From: Adiantum capillus-veneris
Lineage: Eukaryota > Streptophyta > Polypodiopsida > Polypodiales > Pteridaceae
Direction: 5' to 3'
Assembly (NCBI GenBank): GCA_014529385.2
Contig: CM043942.1
Location: 5,360,501-5,420,500 of the forward strand
DNA length: 60,000 bases
Below are positions 21,449 to 32,985 of this stretch, in pieces (positions within the stretch are counted from its first letter, which is position 1; every line of letters begins with the position of its first letter). The notes below the pieces were generated by a model. The model was not told the origin of the DNA and made no database searches. It saw nothing but the letters and a program-made list of their open reading frames with translations. The translations under genes were made by a program, and so were the position numbers.

Positions 21449-22769
21449 ACGTCAACCAAATCAGCCCTAAACTGGCTCGAATCGCATCAACAAAAGTCTG
21501 CAAATATGGCTGTAAGATATGGCTGCAAATCAGCCCCAAAATTCAGCTCTTAAACAGCTACATAAACAAGTCACAAACGTGTCCCAGATCAGCCTACAAC
21601 TGAGCCATACATGGACACCTGCAAAGAGGAAACAATGGCTGAAAATTCAGCACCCAAATAAGCCCTCAAACCTGCCTATAAACTTGTAAACCTGTAGCTG
21701 AAACCTGCTGAAAAACCTCAAGCCATTGGTGCTCGAATCCGGCTACCTAGCTCGTAGCCACACAAGCATACATCACAATACTCACTCCTGTGAGTGTGCC
21801 AAGATAACTGTACGCCTGTCAAACCCGTGAGCTAATCGCCAATCCCACAATGTGCGGTATAGATGCATACACACGCACAAATCTCCCACCTGCAGAGAAC
21901 ACCGCACGCAAATGCTGAGTGCAACCCGCAATCTCTACCTAGATCGCATAAATGATGCGCATAAAACTCCTGGGAAAATTTCGCCAGAGTTTCGTCTATA
22001 AAACGGCCACAAAACCAGTAACCAAATTGATTGCACACTCAAAACCATGAGCAACCAAAGCGCATCAAACCGCACTCCAAATGCATGCACCAATCTCCAC
22101 ACTTTGCATACATCATTGCAAACACCTGCAAATCTAGTACACAAATATCTGCTCTACCTGTGACTGCCAAAAAACATGCTCGAGGCATACATTGCCGAGC
22201 TCAAAATGCAATCACATTAGTCTCCCTGAGCATCAAACCACATAAGGCATACATCGTATCCTCCTACCTGTGAGGAAACTTGCAGCAAATATCACTCACA
22301 TCTGAGAGCAAACCATGTGTGGAATCCTCGACACACAATAAACAACTGCTGCTGCAAAAAATTCAGCGTTCAGAATTTTAAAATTCTGATATGACGAGCG
22401 CGTCCGGAGCGTGCCAAAACCCCACGGTAGACTCCTGGATCACATGTATCCGAGTCCGGGTGTGAAAGCTATGCCAAAAACCTCCGTTTCGGCCGAAAAA
22501 CGCAGCATAAACTGCCAAAAGAGGGCTGAAAATGCAGCTCCTCAACCGTAGCTCGAATGAGGTTTCTGATGGCTCGAATGGCTTCGAAAGGGGGGTAAAA
22601 CGTCAGGACACCTGATGGAAACACTCTCAGAAAGCTGAATTTGCCGATGCTGAAGTCGAAACCCTGTTTGCACTCTTGAAAGTGCACGCGCGCGGACGTG
22701 ATTTTGGGAATGAAACTGGCTCTCCGTTGTCGTCGTGACTGTGCACACACGCGCTCCCTCCGCACCTAC
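21449..22769 (-). other. Element C 5' untranslated region
   Basis: Between the PBS and gag. Several short ORFs occur on both strands, none recognised. The length (~1.3 kb) is long for a copia leader. Confidence 0.4.
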
Positions 22770-22781
22770 GCTCTGATACCA
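22770..22781 (-). promoter_or_regulatory. Primer-binding site of C (initiator-Met type)
   Basis: Minus strand tggtatcagagc, two bases from the LTR end; complementary to the 3' end of plant initiator tRNA-Met. Confidence 0.85.
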
Positions 22782-22783
22782 AT

Positions 22784-22972
22784 TGAAGGGGATCGAGGAG
22801 CACCACAGACGGAGAGTGAGAGAGAGAGAAGGAGACACACACACGATGTGGGTGGGGAGACTCAAAAGAGTGAGCAGCCCACTATACACTTATGCTATGT
22901 ATAAGGTATACAAGTCAGTGGGCGCCCAGACTCTGGGCGGCCAGGCAAGGCACAGACACCTATACCCCAACA
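22784..22972 (-). repeat. Element C 5' LTR
   Basis: Partner of 19290-19478. On the minus strand it starts TGTTGGGG and ends CCCCTTCA. Confidence 0.85.
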
Positions 22973-23979
22973 GTTTAATCGCGAGAGCCAAGTATTTCAT
23001 GTGCAAGGACTGACTAGAGGCTATACCTAGAAGACCTTGTAGTTAAGCTATGATAAAAGGAATTGCTCATGAAATCATTGCCTGACTTATTCCCTTTTCT
23101 TTGACCCTCCAAAGTCTTTTCACATTGATTCAATTTTGATGTGTGTGCTTATTTTGTATGCCTTGGGTTTTTTTGCTTTTCAAGGAAAAGCGCCCACACC
23201 ACTGGGGACCTGTAGGGCTCTAGTACCATAGGTGACACATGTGAGTGAAGTACCAAATCAACCTTGGATTTCTCTTCCAGCCTAGGATTTTACATTGTGG
23301 CACTTTTGATTTTATTGTTTGTTCGTTTTCAGTATTTTAATTTTATAAATTTGGGGGTTCATATAACATTGTTACCCTCCCTAGGGTCATCACACTAATA
23401 AACTCCCTTTATAATACTTAAGCTAAAGGTCAATAGAGATTAAGCCCACTGGAAATTCCTAATAAATTGTACACAATGCTGCCAAAATTGGATTAAGATC
23501 CTAAAGTAACCATTGATTATTAGGAAGGCATTCCCCATGGTATTAAGGGAAGGAAGATCTCTAACGCCTAACTTGGTCAAACTAGCTTAGTCAGACTGCT
23601 TGGTTTTTTAACCTAGACAAGGGATTATGACAAAAAATATATAGGATCTAATGTTTAATCTAAGCAAATGTGATGAATATTGTGCTACTAATCACATTTT
23701 AAGCAGGCAATCATGGATATAAAAACAAAGACAAGGGGCAATGCTATTGGACAAGAAACACATGTTCGTGTTGATGATCGCGCTCGATTCAAAGAGTGAA
23801 CGAGAGAAATATTCCATGAAGTTCAATGACCTAACAACGGCAACAAGTTCATGTACACACTAGAAAACACAAGGAATACCTCTAGGAGGCACATCAATGG
23901 GAAGAGGCACCAACCTTTATTGAACACAATCAAACAACATAAGAAACCCTAACCTAATTATTTGCACCCCCCTAGAGAG
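22973..23979 (-). other. Element A 3' UTR, proximal part
   Basis: Reverse-oriented match to B 49174-50170, including the tttgaccaagttaggtgtta and agcttaagtattataaaggg blocks. Length and order are well kept between A and B. No ORF of note. Confidence 0.7.
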
Positions 23980-24405
23980 TCAAGGGAACAAGATATTATA
24001 GACATGGGGAGGTAAACCTAAGGCTAAACCCCTATCCTTGTCATCGTTGAGAAAAAAAAAGTCATCACCCATGAGACCATATGTGCCATCCGTGTAATCA
24101 TGTAACTCTTCCTCATCATTAGAGGCACAAATGTTCACTAAGAACGTCACTAAGCCTCTATAGTTACCTTGGTCAAGAGGGTAAGCTTGTGAAATCGGAG
24201 AGACGTCCTCTACTAAGTATGGATCAATCGTGGTCACGAGACGTATCAGCCATTCTATCTCCTCAAAATTTCTCTCGCACGCTAGCGTATCTACCAAATC
24301 CCATTCACATGCAAGTACCAGGTACACTATGTGAAACACTTATGAAAAGTACAGACGGTACCTCTCGCCTAAGGTAGGAGTGGATGACTCTAGCATACTA
24401 GCCAT
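23980..24405 (-). pseudogene. Element A accessory ORF (post-pol), one stop
   Basis: It starts ATG at 24405 (MASMLESSTPTLGERY), ends TGA at 23980-23982, and has one in-frame TAA (YFS*VFH; CAA in B). It is about three-quarters identical to B's ORF at 48751-49173 by eye. It shares LACEWDL, TLACERNFEE, EWLIRL and HDYTDGTYGLM. It is predicted acidic and soluble, without a signal peptide or clear membrane helix. It is not a known envelope or enzyme. Function unknown. Confidence 0.65.
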
Positions 24406-24585
24406 ATCTATACACACAGATAGATGATGGTTAATGTGAAAATATTATAAGGGTCGTGTCAAAAGGTCGTGTCCTTGTGCATAATGTGTTTTTATGATTT
24501 TGTGTCACATATAGAACTTGTAGATTTCTAGATTTTTGTTTGGTGGCTCTTGATCTTTTACTTTTTTGTTTTTGTTTTTGTGAGT

Positions 24586-24600
24586 ATAAGGCTATATATA
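24586..24600 (-). promoter_or_regulatory. TATA-like box upstream of A accessory ORF
   Basis: On the minus strand gtatatatatagcc lies about 185 bp before the ATG at 24405. B has gtatatataaagcc at the equivalent position. A separate promoter for the accessory ORF is an inference. Confidence 0.4.
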
Positions 24601-24682
24601 TACATTCCCTAAGATTAGGAAATTGAGAGATCAGGGAGGAAGGTTAAGAGGGGAGCAAGTGAATGATGGATGTCAGCAAACA

Positions 24683-24696
24683 CTTCCCCCTTCCTT
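24683..24696 (-). promoter_or_regulatory. Internal polypurine tract of A
   Basis: Minus strand aaggaagggggaag followed by TG, at the end of pol. It is equivalent to 48512-48524 in B and resembles the 3' polypurine tract of the same family. Confidence 0.55.
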
Positions 24697-24778
24697 GGGT
24701 AGATCATACCTTTTGGAATGATGTCGTCACCTTTTGAAACCAATTGTTCCAAGTTGTTATGGGGGAAGACTTTGACCA

Positions 24779-25850
24779 CTAGTTTTCGATCGCCCTAGGC
24801 ATTTCATCTAGTTTCAAGGGTGGTAAGTTACTCTCCCATGATTTTATTTGCAGCGTTGTTGTAGGTGGTGAACTTACAACGGGAAGTGCAAATTCTTTCT
24901 TGTTTGTATGGATATGTACAATGGTAGGTGGAGGTTGTGTCGAAGCTTCAATTTTTGTATATGAACTACATGAAGAGCAAGAAGCTTCTTTTTTTTTTCT
25001 ATTTTTGAGCTGAACGAAACCAGCCTTTCTTGCTTGGGTACCCATACTAGCTCCGGATCCGGTGTATAGTGTTCTATGATTTTTCCCTTCCCACGATCTT
25101 CAATCGGCTTTTTTGTTACAAGGTTTGTCTCACATGGGTCAGGTGATAGGTTAGAACACGATTTACATTTTGGCACCCATATTTGATCATTCCCTTCATA
25201 GTAGCATTGGGCTTCCAATAGTTGTTTAGGAATCCAATGCAACATTTTCTTACCTTTCTGGGAGAGAGTGGGGTGTTTCTTACAAGGCTCCTATTTTTTA
25301 GCATCATCAATGGTCGCTAAAGAAGGTTTAGGGATCCACTTGTATGTTTTCTTCATTATATTAGGATGGGTCTTGTGTGTCAACCTATGGTTCAACCTCC
25401 TGGACATGCAATGTTTTGGGTTTTATTTCCTCAAGAGGCAATATCTGAGGGACTATGGTTTGAGTGGCAGGGCTAAGAGTTTGTTTCTGTGTTGTGACAC
25501 TCCCAGTCCCACAATCAATAGTGCATTTGGTGACTATCATCCACGTGCATCCTAGGTTTATATTACCCTCCATAGTTCCAGCAGGCATGACCAAAAAGTC
25601 TTGAACTATAACCCCGTTGTCATAAGTGACAGAAGTGTGCCAGATTCCAAAAACTTTGTTTTTTTCTTGTTGACACCCTTGACTTGGATAGTAATCTCAG
25701 ATAGAGATGACTTTTCTAACTGACACCACACCTGACAACAGATTATATTTAGCACTCGTGTCCAATGAGGTGTTATATAGCACTTTCCCATAGGTGCTAT
25801 TTAGCTCGATAGGGTATCGTAGAGGTGTGTTAGAGTCTAACCATCATTCT
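24779..25850 (-). pseudogene. Element A second protease-like domain and WVPK segment
   Basis: Frames broken by several indels encode, in order, a decayed copy of B's D-M-G-A protease-like domain (ORF 25606-25791, with KVWCQLEKSS in register with B's GVWCQLGKPT) and HWIPKQLLEAQCYYEG. These are followed by QIWVPKCKSC, YTPDPELVWVPKQE and a C-terminus rich in Ser and Pro (KSWESNLPPLKLDEMPRAIEN). The last phrase is almost the same in B (RSWESTLPPLQLDEAPRVIEN). Confidence 0.65.
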
Positions 25851-25983
25851 CTGTTTCAATGTGGAATGCATGTGTAACTTCAATGTTGGCCTCTCGTTGG
25901 TGTCTTATGTGTTGTTGTCGCTCCTTAGCCTTAGCTTGAGCTTGTATCTTCTTCAATTCTGTTTGTGCCTTGGATGCCTTTTT

Positions 25984-27300
25984 TTAATGGATGGCACGTA
26001 GCTCCTCTTGGCTAAAAGGATCATAATATCTTCTAAGTTTTCTCCCATTGAAGAATCCAATGGTTTCAACTCCATCAAGAGTTTCCACACGAATGGTACC
26101 TTGTGGGGTGATTTTGCATACACTATATGGTCCTTTTCCCGCATATTTCAAAATTCTCTTCTCGTTACGCACCCCATACATAAGGACTTTATCACCAACA
26201 TTGATGTCTTTGTTCTTTAGATGACGGTCAAACCATTTCTACCTCCTATCTTTCTCCACAAGTGCATTTTGCACAGTCCATTGCCTTTCTTCATCTAACC
26301 TTTCAAGGATGAATAGGCGCTCAACTAAAGGGTGATTATCCCAACCTTCTTGTGAAGCTACCCATAGACTAGGAATTACAAACTCCCATGGCATAACTAC
26401 TTCTTGGCCATATACCATTTTGAATGGTGTACAATTAATAGCCACTTTGTAAAAAGTACAATAAGCCAATAGAGCTGATGTCAGCTTCACATCCCAATCT
26501 GTGCGATGAGCTTCCACTGTTTTTGTGAAGAGAGAAATTAAGGTCTTGTTAGTGCTCTTAGTTTGGCCATTTTCTTGTGGATAACAAGGTGTAGACTTAT
26601 GGTGGGCTATCATGAAGTTGGTAGTGAGTTCCTTTATCACTCCATTTATAAAATGATCACCATTGTCACTCACAATCTCAAAGGGACAACCAAATCTTAT
26701 AATAATGTTCTCAAAGAGAAACTTGGCGGTTGACATTGAATCAGCCTTGGGTGTCGCCCTGGCTTCTTCCCACTTTGTCACATAGTCAGTGGCAACAATA
26801 ATATATCGAGATTGAGTGTTACAAGCTGCCGGACTAATTGGGCCTACAAAGTCTAAACCCCACTTTTCAAATTGTTGGGTCACTTTAATAAGATGTAAGG
26901 GCATTTTATCCTTTTGTTGATCTTGTAACGTTGGCATTTATCACACCCTTTTGCAAAAAGTGATGCATCTTTTAATAAGGTAGGCCACCAATAGCCTGAT
27001 TGCAACACCTTTCTAGCAGTTAGTTCCCTTAAGAAATGTCCTCTGTCTATACCCATGTGGGCTTCTTGTAGTATGTATAATTACTCATTCTCATGAGCAC
27101 AACCTCTAAGAATATCGTCGTTCCCTATCTTGTAGAGATTCCCTACAATTATAGAATAAGGTTCACATTGTTTTAGCAGTTTTCAAGCTATCTAGTTACG
27201 AAGCTCCTTGGGTAAAAAACCATTAACTAAAAAGTTCACAATCTTCTCACTACATTCAGGCATGGTCTCGACTAGGAATAGGGAAATATTGGGCAATTCA
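25984..27300 (-). pseudogene. pol: Element A pol: integrase
   Basis: The zinc-finger part lies near 26940-27110. The core ORF (26937-26239) has KWGLDFVGP and IVSDNGDHF with both catalytic Asp. The catalytic Glu is replaced: NGQTKSTNKT here against QAESTNKT in B. The C-terminal domain follows at 26181-25984 in another frame (YGVRNEKRILKYAGKGPYSV). The lost Glu alone would be expected to abolish integration. Confidence 0.85.
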
Positions 27301-27321
27301 TCATCAATTCCAACAAGGGCT

Positions 27322-28355
27322 TCACCATTGGGTATGTGTGAGACAAATGATTTTCCATGACATGTCTTTTATCGGGCCACACCACAATGGAAAAATCAAA
27401 TTAACAACCATCGTGTTAATTCTTTCCGTGGAACATGGTTTATTTACTAGATACAACAATGCTTGATGATCAACATAGAAAACAAACTTGTTGGCAAGAA
27501 TGTAGTAGCAAAATTTCTTTACCACATAAATCATAGCTAAACCTTCCTACTTTGTAGTGGTGTAGTTCCTCTCAGCATCATTTAATTGACGACTTGCAAA
27601 GCTAATGGGGTAGTCCAATTTATAATCTCCTGGTTAAGCTAGAACACACCCAATAGAAAAGTTCGATGCATCAATATGCACATGGAAAATTACATTCCAA
27701 TCGGGCACTCATAAAATGGGAGCACTTGTCAAGGTCTTTTTCAATGACTCATAATCATGGTCACACTCTGCGGTCCATTGAAACTCAACAAGAAGCTTGT
27801 ACAATGGGCAAGCTATCTTGACAAAGTTTAAAATAAACCACTGGTAATAACCAATATGGCCCATGAACCTTTGAACTCCTTTATAGTTTGTAGGTGGTGG
27901 CAAATTGGAAATGGCTTTAATTTTTCTCTAAATCTGTGGATTTTGGACACTATATGCCCTAAAATGAGTCCATGTTTAACCCATAATTGGCATTTGAAAG
28001 GGTTTAAGAAGATGCGATACAATCTGCACTTCTCAAACACTTTTCGTAAACATGATAGATGTTATTTCCAGGAGGAATAAAGACAAAGGTCACAGAAGAA
28101 AGCTTCGCAAAAATCCCTCAAATATTCCCTAAAAGTAGTGTTTATTAATCTTGGAAGGTAGCAGGGGGCACTGGTTAAGCCAAAATCCAGAACACGAAAT
28201 GCGAACACTCCAATTTTGGTTATAAAATTAGTTTATCTTGGTCCTCTAGTGCAATTGTGATTTGTTTGTATCCAGAGTACCCATCTAAAAAGCTATAAGC
28301 TTCCTTCCCTGCTGCTGCAACTCTTTCAAGCACATGTTCTGAATATGGCAAGGGA
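27322..28355 (-). pseudogene. pol: Element A pol: RT C-terminus and RNase H
   Basis: RT resumes after G with YPLPYSEHVLERV and YSFLDGYSGYKQ near 28290, and continues as the thumb/connection (NYKGVQRFMGHIGYYQ at 27903-27850). RNase H is broken by indels; KFCYYILANKFVFYVDHQALLYL is visible at 27510-27440. An in-frame TGA follows TSAPIL near 27709, at the same site as in B. Confidence 0.8.
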
Positions 28356-28360
28356 TAATG
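28356..28360. repeat. Target-site duplication of G (left)
   Basis: taatg, identical to 34308-34312. Confidence 0.85.
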
Positions 28361-28593
28361 TGTTAAAGAATATGATGTTAAATAATATGTCCATTGTGCT
28401 ATGGGCGGCCGGACACAGACTATACTATGTTGTAAATATACTTTGGATAATAGTTCAAAGAGAAGAAGAAGAGAAGAGCAGCTCGTTGAATGGTTGCTGC
28501 AGGGTAACGATTGTGAGTGTGTGTGTCTCGATGTGTGTTGGTGTGTGTGCGTAGTCTTCTTTCCTACCTTCTCCATCACCTGCCCACTCTACA
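28361..28593 (+). repeat. Element G 5' LTR
   Basis: TGTTAAAGAATATG to CACTCTACA, 233 bp. Confidence 0.9.
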
Positions 28594-28596
28594 AAG

Positions 28597-28608
28597 TGGT
28601 ATCAGAGT
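28597..28608 (+). promoter_or_regulatory. Primer-binding site of G (initiator-Met type)
   Basis: tggtatcagagt starts three bases after the LTR; matches initiator tRNA-Met in 11 of 12 positions. Confidence 0.85.
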
Positions 28609-29497
28609 TCAGTTTGAGGAGCTACAATCAATACACAGATTTCCGTAGCTCTGGAAAACAACAAAAAGAGAGGTTTTTTTGGTCATAAGTCCATCACCCG
28701 AACTCAGAATACAGTGATCCAGGAGTCTATCTTTATGTTTTTGGGCATTTCGGACGCATTGGCATACTCAGATTTTCCAAAATCTGTAATTTTTTGCAGT
28801 AAACAGCCAGCTCACACAGACATAGGAGATTTCCAGTTTTGCACTCGGCAGTAGATTTACAGGTTGCAGGTGAAGAATTCAGCATTTACACAGGTTTTGG
28901 AGAGTGACATAGAGCTTTTGTATCATGATATTGTGTTATCGAAGATTATGTTTGGTTGTTGTGGGTCCGTTATGGACAGCCGCCTATGTAAGAAAGGTTG
29001 TGGAAAGAAGTTGAGGCGGTTATATTGTCAGATTGAGTACTTTGTGGTTATGTATGGATATGCGGTCAATGTATTTTGGAAAACTGCAGCCTTTGTGAGG
29101 GTCGAGTGAGGTTTTTTGAAGCCTTGCCTTGGGAGCTTTGGTACCTTGGCAAGGTGGATTAGGTACTGGAGCGAACTCCCGACTGGCCCCGCGAAAGACC
29201 TCATATGTCGTTTACGACTATGGGAAGAAGGTGGATGTATGGATATGTGGTACACGACAGCGTATGGATTGCATTTGCATACAGGTCCATGTGGACATTG
29301 TTTTAGAGTATTTATGCATAGTATTGAGTCAGTCTATGGCAAAGTGAGTCAGTGGATTTTTCCTTGGCAGTGAGAGATTTTCTGTCAGTGTTTATGAGCA
29401 CTTTGGTTGAGATTGTCACTTGAGATATTGTCCAAATACAAACAAAACTCTGCCGAAATTTTGTCAAAATCCTTTGGAAGAAATTGAGAAAGTGAAG
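28609..29497 (+). other. Element G leader
   Basis: Untranslated leader of ~0.9 kb. The first ~190 bp are repeated after the 3' LTR at 34087-34277. Two ORFs of 72-85 codons here have no domain. Confidence 0.6.
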
Positions 29498-30658
29498 ATG
29501 GCAGAAAGTTCAACTCAAGTCACACAGATTGTTGGAGAGAAACTGACCAGAGAGAACTACAGCATATGGTCTTATAGGATGGAGAACTTTATCATGGGCA
29601 AAGGTTTATGGGATTACATTACTGGTGAACAAGAGTGTCACGAGGTTGGTTTGGAACCAAACAGAGAGAATGTTGAAGAACATAAAACATGGCAAGCAAG
29701 AGTAGAAGCTTACAAGAAGTGGATCAAGAATTCAAGAAAAGTGATGCATTGGATTTCACTATGCATTAGTGACTTCTTTATACCACATGTGAAGAAGGCT
29801 CAATCTCCAAAGGAAGCATGGGAGATACTAGCAAGAATGAACAACTCCAATACAGAACCACGAAAAGTTCACTTGAAGCAAAGGTTCCATTGTGTATGGC
29901 GAGGAAATAGATCCATATCAGATTATGTGACAGAGATAAAGCAAATACAGGAAGATCTTGCGAGCATTAATGTTGACGTTCCAGATGATGACTTAGTTTT
30001 AGTGACATTGAATGGTTTGGGACCGGAATACAAGTCATTGGATACATCTATATCTGTTCGAGGACACATGTCCGATTTTGAAGAGTTAGTAAACCTTTGT
30101 TTGCAAGAAGAGGTGAAGTTAAGCAAGTCGGGTCCTTCTACATCAAATAACCATTCTAGAGATCAGGTATTTTACTCTAGAGGTCGTGGAAACAATAGAG
30201 GTGGAAGAGGAAACTATGGTCGTGGAAACAATGCTGGAAGAGGTCAATGGAAAAACCAACAAAGTCAAAGTTACAATGATTATAGCCAAAGAGGCAGGGG
30301 GAGAGCCCGACTTCGTGGACGTGGAGGTGGACGATTTGTACATCCTCAAAGAGATGGATATTGTAACAGATGTGGCATTTATGGTCACATTGAAAGAGAA
30401 TGTTACACAAGGCTAAATCAAAATTGTGATCGTGGTGGAAGAGGCCGAGGTTATGGCAGACATGGAGGAAACTTTGTTGGATACAATCCTCATGATCAAC
30501 ATATATATGACAATAGATCGAGTGGACATTTATTTCCTATGGAGCATGTTGTTGGAATCATGGTGGAGCCACATCATACAGATGATTGGTATTTAGATAG
30601 TGGTGCCACAAATCATATGACTTATCATGGTGAATGGTTGACAGAAAAGAAAAGTTAG
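29498..30658 (+). CDS. gag-pro: Element G gag-protease
   Basis: The start is chosen at MAESSTQVTQIVGEKL because it matches the usual copia Gag N-terminus; the frame is open 78 bases further upstream. It has a copia Gag domain (ENYSIWSYRMENFI, SPKEAWEILARMN), then Gly/Arg-rich repeats at about residues 225-290 and a CCHC knuckle CNRCGIYGHIEREC near 30361. The protease active site is WYLDSGATNHMTYH near 30590. A frameshift near 30650 ends the ORF and the next frame continues the polyprotein. Confidence 0.85.
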   Translation: MAESSTQVTQIVGEKLTRENYSIWSYRMENFIMGKGLWDYITGEQECHEVGLEPNRENVEEHKTWQARVEAYKKWIKNSRKVMHWISLCISDFFIPHVKKAQSPKEAWEILARMNNSNTEPRKVHLKQRFHCVWRGNRSISDYVTEIKQIQEDLASINVDVPDDDLVLVTLNGLGPEYKSLDTSISVRGHMSDFEELVNLCLQEEVKLSKSGPSTSNNHSRDQVFYSRGRGNNRGGRGNYGRGNNAGRGQWKNQQSQSYNDYSQRGRGRARLRGRGGGRFVHPQRDGYCNRCGIYGHIERECYTRLNQNCDRGGRGRGYGRHGGNFVGYNPHDQHIYDNRSSGHLFPMEHVVGIMVEPHHTDDWYLDSGATNHMTYHGEWLTEKKS

Positions 30659-31725
30659 AAGAGGATAAGTTTGTCGCTATAGGTGATGATACTATGCATC
30701 GGATTACACATCTTGGTTCAGTTCCATTGCTAGAAAAAGACAGGACATACAACACATTGGGAGATGTTCTATATGTGCCTTCAATCACAAAGAATTTAGC
30801 ATCAGTTGGACAAATGAAATATCAAGGGTTGCAAGTCCGTTTTAATCATTATGGCTGCTTCATAGAGGAGTTTCACAAAGGCAGACCAGGCAAGATATTG
30901 GCACGTGGAAGAAAGAAAGGTCACTTGTACTCATTGGAAGCTGGAGATCCATGTTTACACAGTGGTATGTATGCAAACAAATCAGCCACTCAAGATGATT
31001 GGGTAGAGTTATGGAATAAGAGGATTGGTCATGTCAATTTTAGAAGACTAAAGCATATGCAATCAAATCAAATTGTACATGGATTACCAAAGTTTGGCAG
31101 ATTGAATTTTGATCATGTTTGTGAAGCTTGTCAATTTGGAAAGCAATTTCGTTTACCATTTCCAAAGAGGGGGAGAATTAGCCAAAGTCCTTTGGAAATT
31201 GTTCATTCAGATATTTGGGGACCTTGTGATCATGCTACACAAAATGGTTGTCGATATTTTATCACATTCATGGATGATTACAGCAGAATGACATGGGTTT
31301 ACTTTCTAAAGGCAAAGTAAGAGGCATTTGAGGTATTCCTGGAGTTCAAAGTTATGGTTGAGAAAGAGAATGGTTGTCAAATTAAATGCCTACGTACAGA
31401 TGGAGGGGGAGAGTACATGTCACACAATTTTGATGATTACTTACGTGAACAAGGCATAAGAAGACAGATTACTTGCAGATACACACCACAACAAAATGGA
31501 GTTGCTGAGAGAAAGAATAGAGTCATAGCAAAGATTGCAAGAGCCATGATGAATGAGATGAATATGCCATTAACATATTGGGCTGAAGCAGTTCATACAG
31601 CAGTACACATTATGAATCGAACACCAACAGCTGCCATTCATGAAATTTCACCTTATGAGATACTTTATGGGATCAAGCCAACAATTTCCTACATGAAAGT
31701 TTTTTGATGTGTTTGCTATGTTCAT
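30634..31725 (+). pseudogene. pol: Element G integrase
   Basis: It is a continuation of gag-protease in a new frame: GAG-pre-integrase HHCC finger (KRIGHVNF... CEACQFGKQFRLPF), then integrase core with VHSDIWGP, RTDGGGEYMS and NGVAERKNR as the D, D, E motifs. In-frame stops at 31318-31320 (TAA after FLKAK) and 31705-31707 (TGA after KVF) each look like a single-base change. Confidence 0.85.
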
Positions 31726-32985
31726 GTGCCAAATGAAGCAAGAAAGAAGATGGAGCCAAAGGCAGTGAAGTGTATATTCTTGGGCTACCCAGTTGAAAAG
31801 AAAGGTTACAAGTGCTATGATCCTACGACAAGACAAGTTTATGTCAGTAGAGATGTTAGATTTTGTGAGCATGAACCATGGTATAAACCAAAGCTAGTGA
31901 TGATAGAAGATGAGTATGAAGAGCAAGAGAATGTGCCTCATGTTGTTGATAAGCCAGGACCATCAACAAGAACTATTTCAGGACCACATATGGCAAAGGA
32001 GAGTACAAGAAGTGTCAACCCATGGAGTGGTCGTTTGCGAGATAAGAAGCAAGACGAGAAAGGCAAGAAGAAAGTGGTTGAAGAGAGTTCTGGAGATGAA
32101 AGCCTCGATGAAGAGCATGGTTTACCACATTTGAGGACACCTGGCAGTAAGCATATTGAGAAATATGTACCCCCATATGCAAGAGTTGAAGAGAAGAGTG
32201 CACCACAGTTGAGAAGATTAGAGAGGGTACGTTATCCAGTTGATAGATTGACATACAACGGTTACATGCGTACACATTATGCATACATGGTTTCACGTGT
32301 GCAACATAAAGAGCCTACATGTTTTCAAGAGGCAATTGGAAAATCAGAATGGGACTCAACTATGGATGATGAGATGGATGCTCTTGTGAAGAATGACACT
32401 TGGGATTTGGTTCGCTTGCCAAGTGGAAAGAAAGCAATTGGTTCAAAATGGGTATACAAAGTCAAGTGCAAGTCAGATGGTAGTGTGGAAAGATACAAAG
32501 CGAGGCTTGTTGATAAAGGTTATGCACAAACAAAAGGTCTTGATTATGATGAGACATTTAGTCCAGTTGCAAAGATGACAACAGTCAGATTGGTGATAGC
32601 AATAGCAAGTATGTTTGGTTGGAAGTTACTGCAAATGGATGTGGATAATGCATTCTTGAATGGTGACTTGGAAGAAGAAGTTTATATGATACAGCCAGAG
32701 GGTTATCAACATCCAGAGTTTCCATATTATGTGTGTAAGTTGAAGAAAGCATTGTATGGTTTGAAGCAAGCATCTAGAGCTTGGTGTGAAAAGATAACCA
32801 GATTATTGAAGAAGATTGGATTTAAACAGTCTACTGCTGATCACTCATTGTTTTTGAAGCATGTTGATGGAGAGATAGTCGTTATTGTTATCTATGTTGA
32901 TGACTTGATTCTCACTGGAAGTCATGATGAGCAAATTTTGCATGTCAAGTTTGTTGAGAGAATTCAACATGAAGGACCTTGGTGA
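31726..32985 (+). CDS. pol: Element G reverse transcriptase
   Basis: It opens with the integrase C-terminal region (KCIFLGYP, VYVSRDVRF), then a linker. RT follows: WDLVRLPSGKKAIGSKWVYK, YKARLVDKGYAQ, LLQMDVDNAFLNGDL (catalytic Asp), LKQASRAWCEK and VIYVDDLILTG (YVDD catalytic pair, near 32895). The frame shifts near 32960 into the RNase H ORF. Confidence 0.9.
   Translation: MPNEARKKMEPKAVKCIFLGYPVEKKGYKCYDPTTRQVYVSRDVRFCEHEPWYKPKLVMIEDEYEEQENVPHVVDKPGPSTRTISGPHMAKESTRSVNPWSGRLRDKKQDEKGKKKVVEESSGDESLDEEHGLPHLRTPGSKHIEKYVPPYARVEEKSAPQLRRLERVRYPVDRLTYNGYMRTHYAYMVSRVQHKEPTCFQEAIGKSEWDSTMDDEMDALVKNDTWDLVRLPSGKKAIGSKWVYKVKCKSDGSVERYKARLVDKGYAQTKGLDYDETFSPVAKMTTVRLVIAIASMFGWKLLQMDVDNAFLNGDLEEEVYMIQPEGYQHPEFPYYVCKLKKALYGLKQASRAWCEKITRLLKKIGFKQSTADHSLFLKHVDGEIVVIVIYVDDLILTGSHDEQILHVKFVERIQHEGPW

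Larger units (their letters stand above)
19290..22972 (-). mobile_element. Element C: deleted Ty1/copia element
   Basis: 189-bp LTRs at 19290-19478 and 22784-22972 differ at about seven sites. TSD is tttta (19285-19289) versus gttta (22973-22977). The PBS is at 22770-22781. The minus-strand interior keeps gag, protease, a Ser/Glu-rich linker and a piece of late RT, but the integrase, most of RT and RNase H are gone. It is inserted in A's 3' UTR. Confidence 0.85.

Noticed and set aside
22031-22273. 80-codon plus ORF inside C
   Set aside because: Antisense to the copia leader, no domain, no conservation visible.
28345-28688. Plus-strand ORFs in the G LTR (69 and 95 codons), repeated at 33853-34181
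   Set aside because: They exist only because the LTR is duplicated; no domain.
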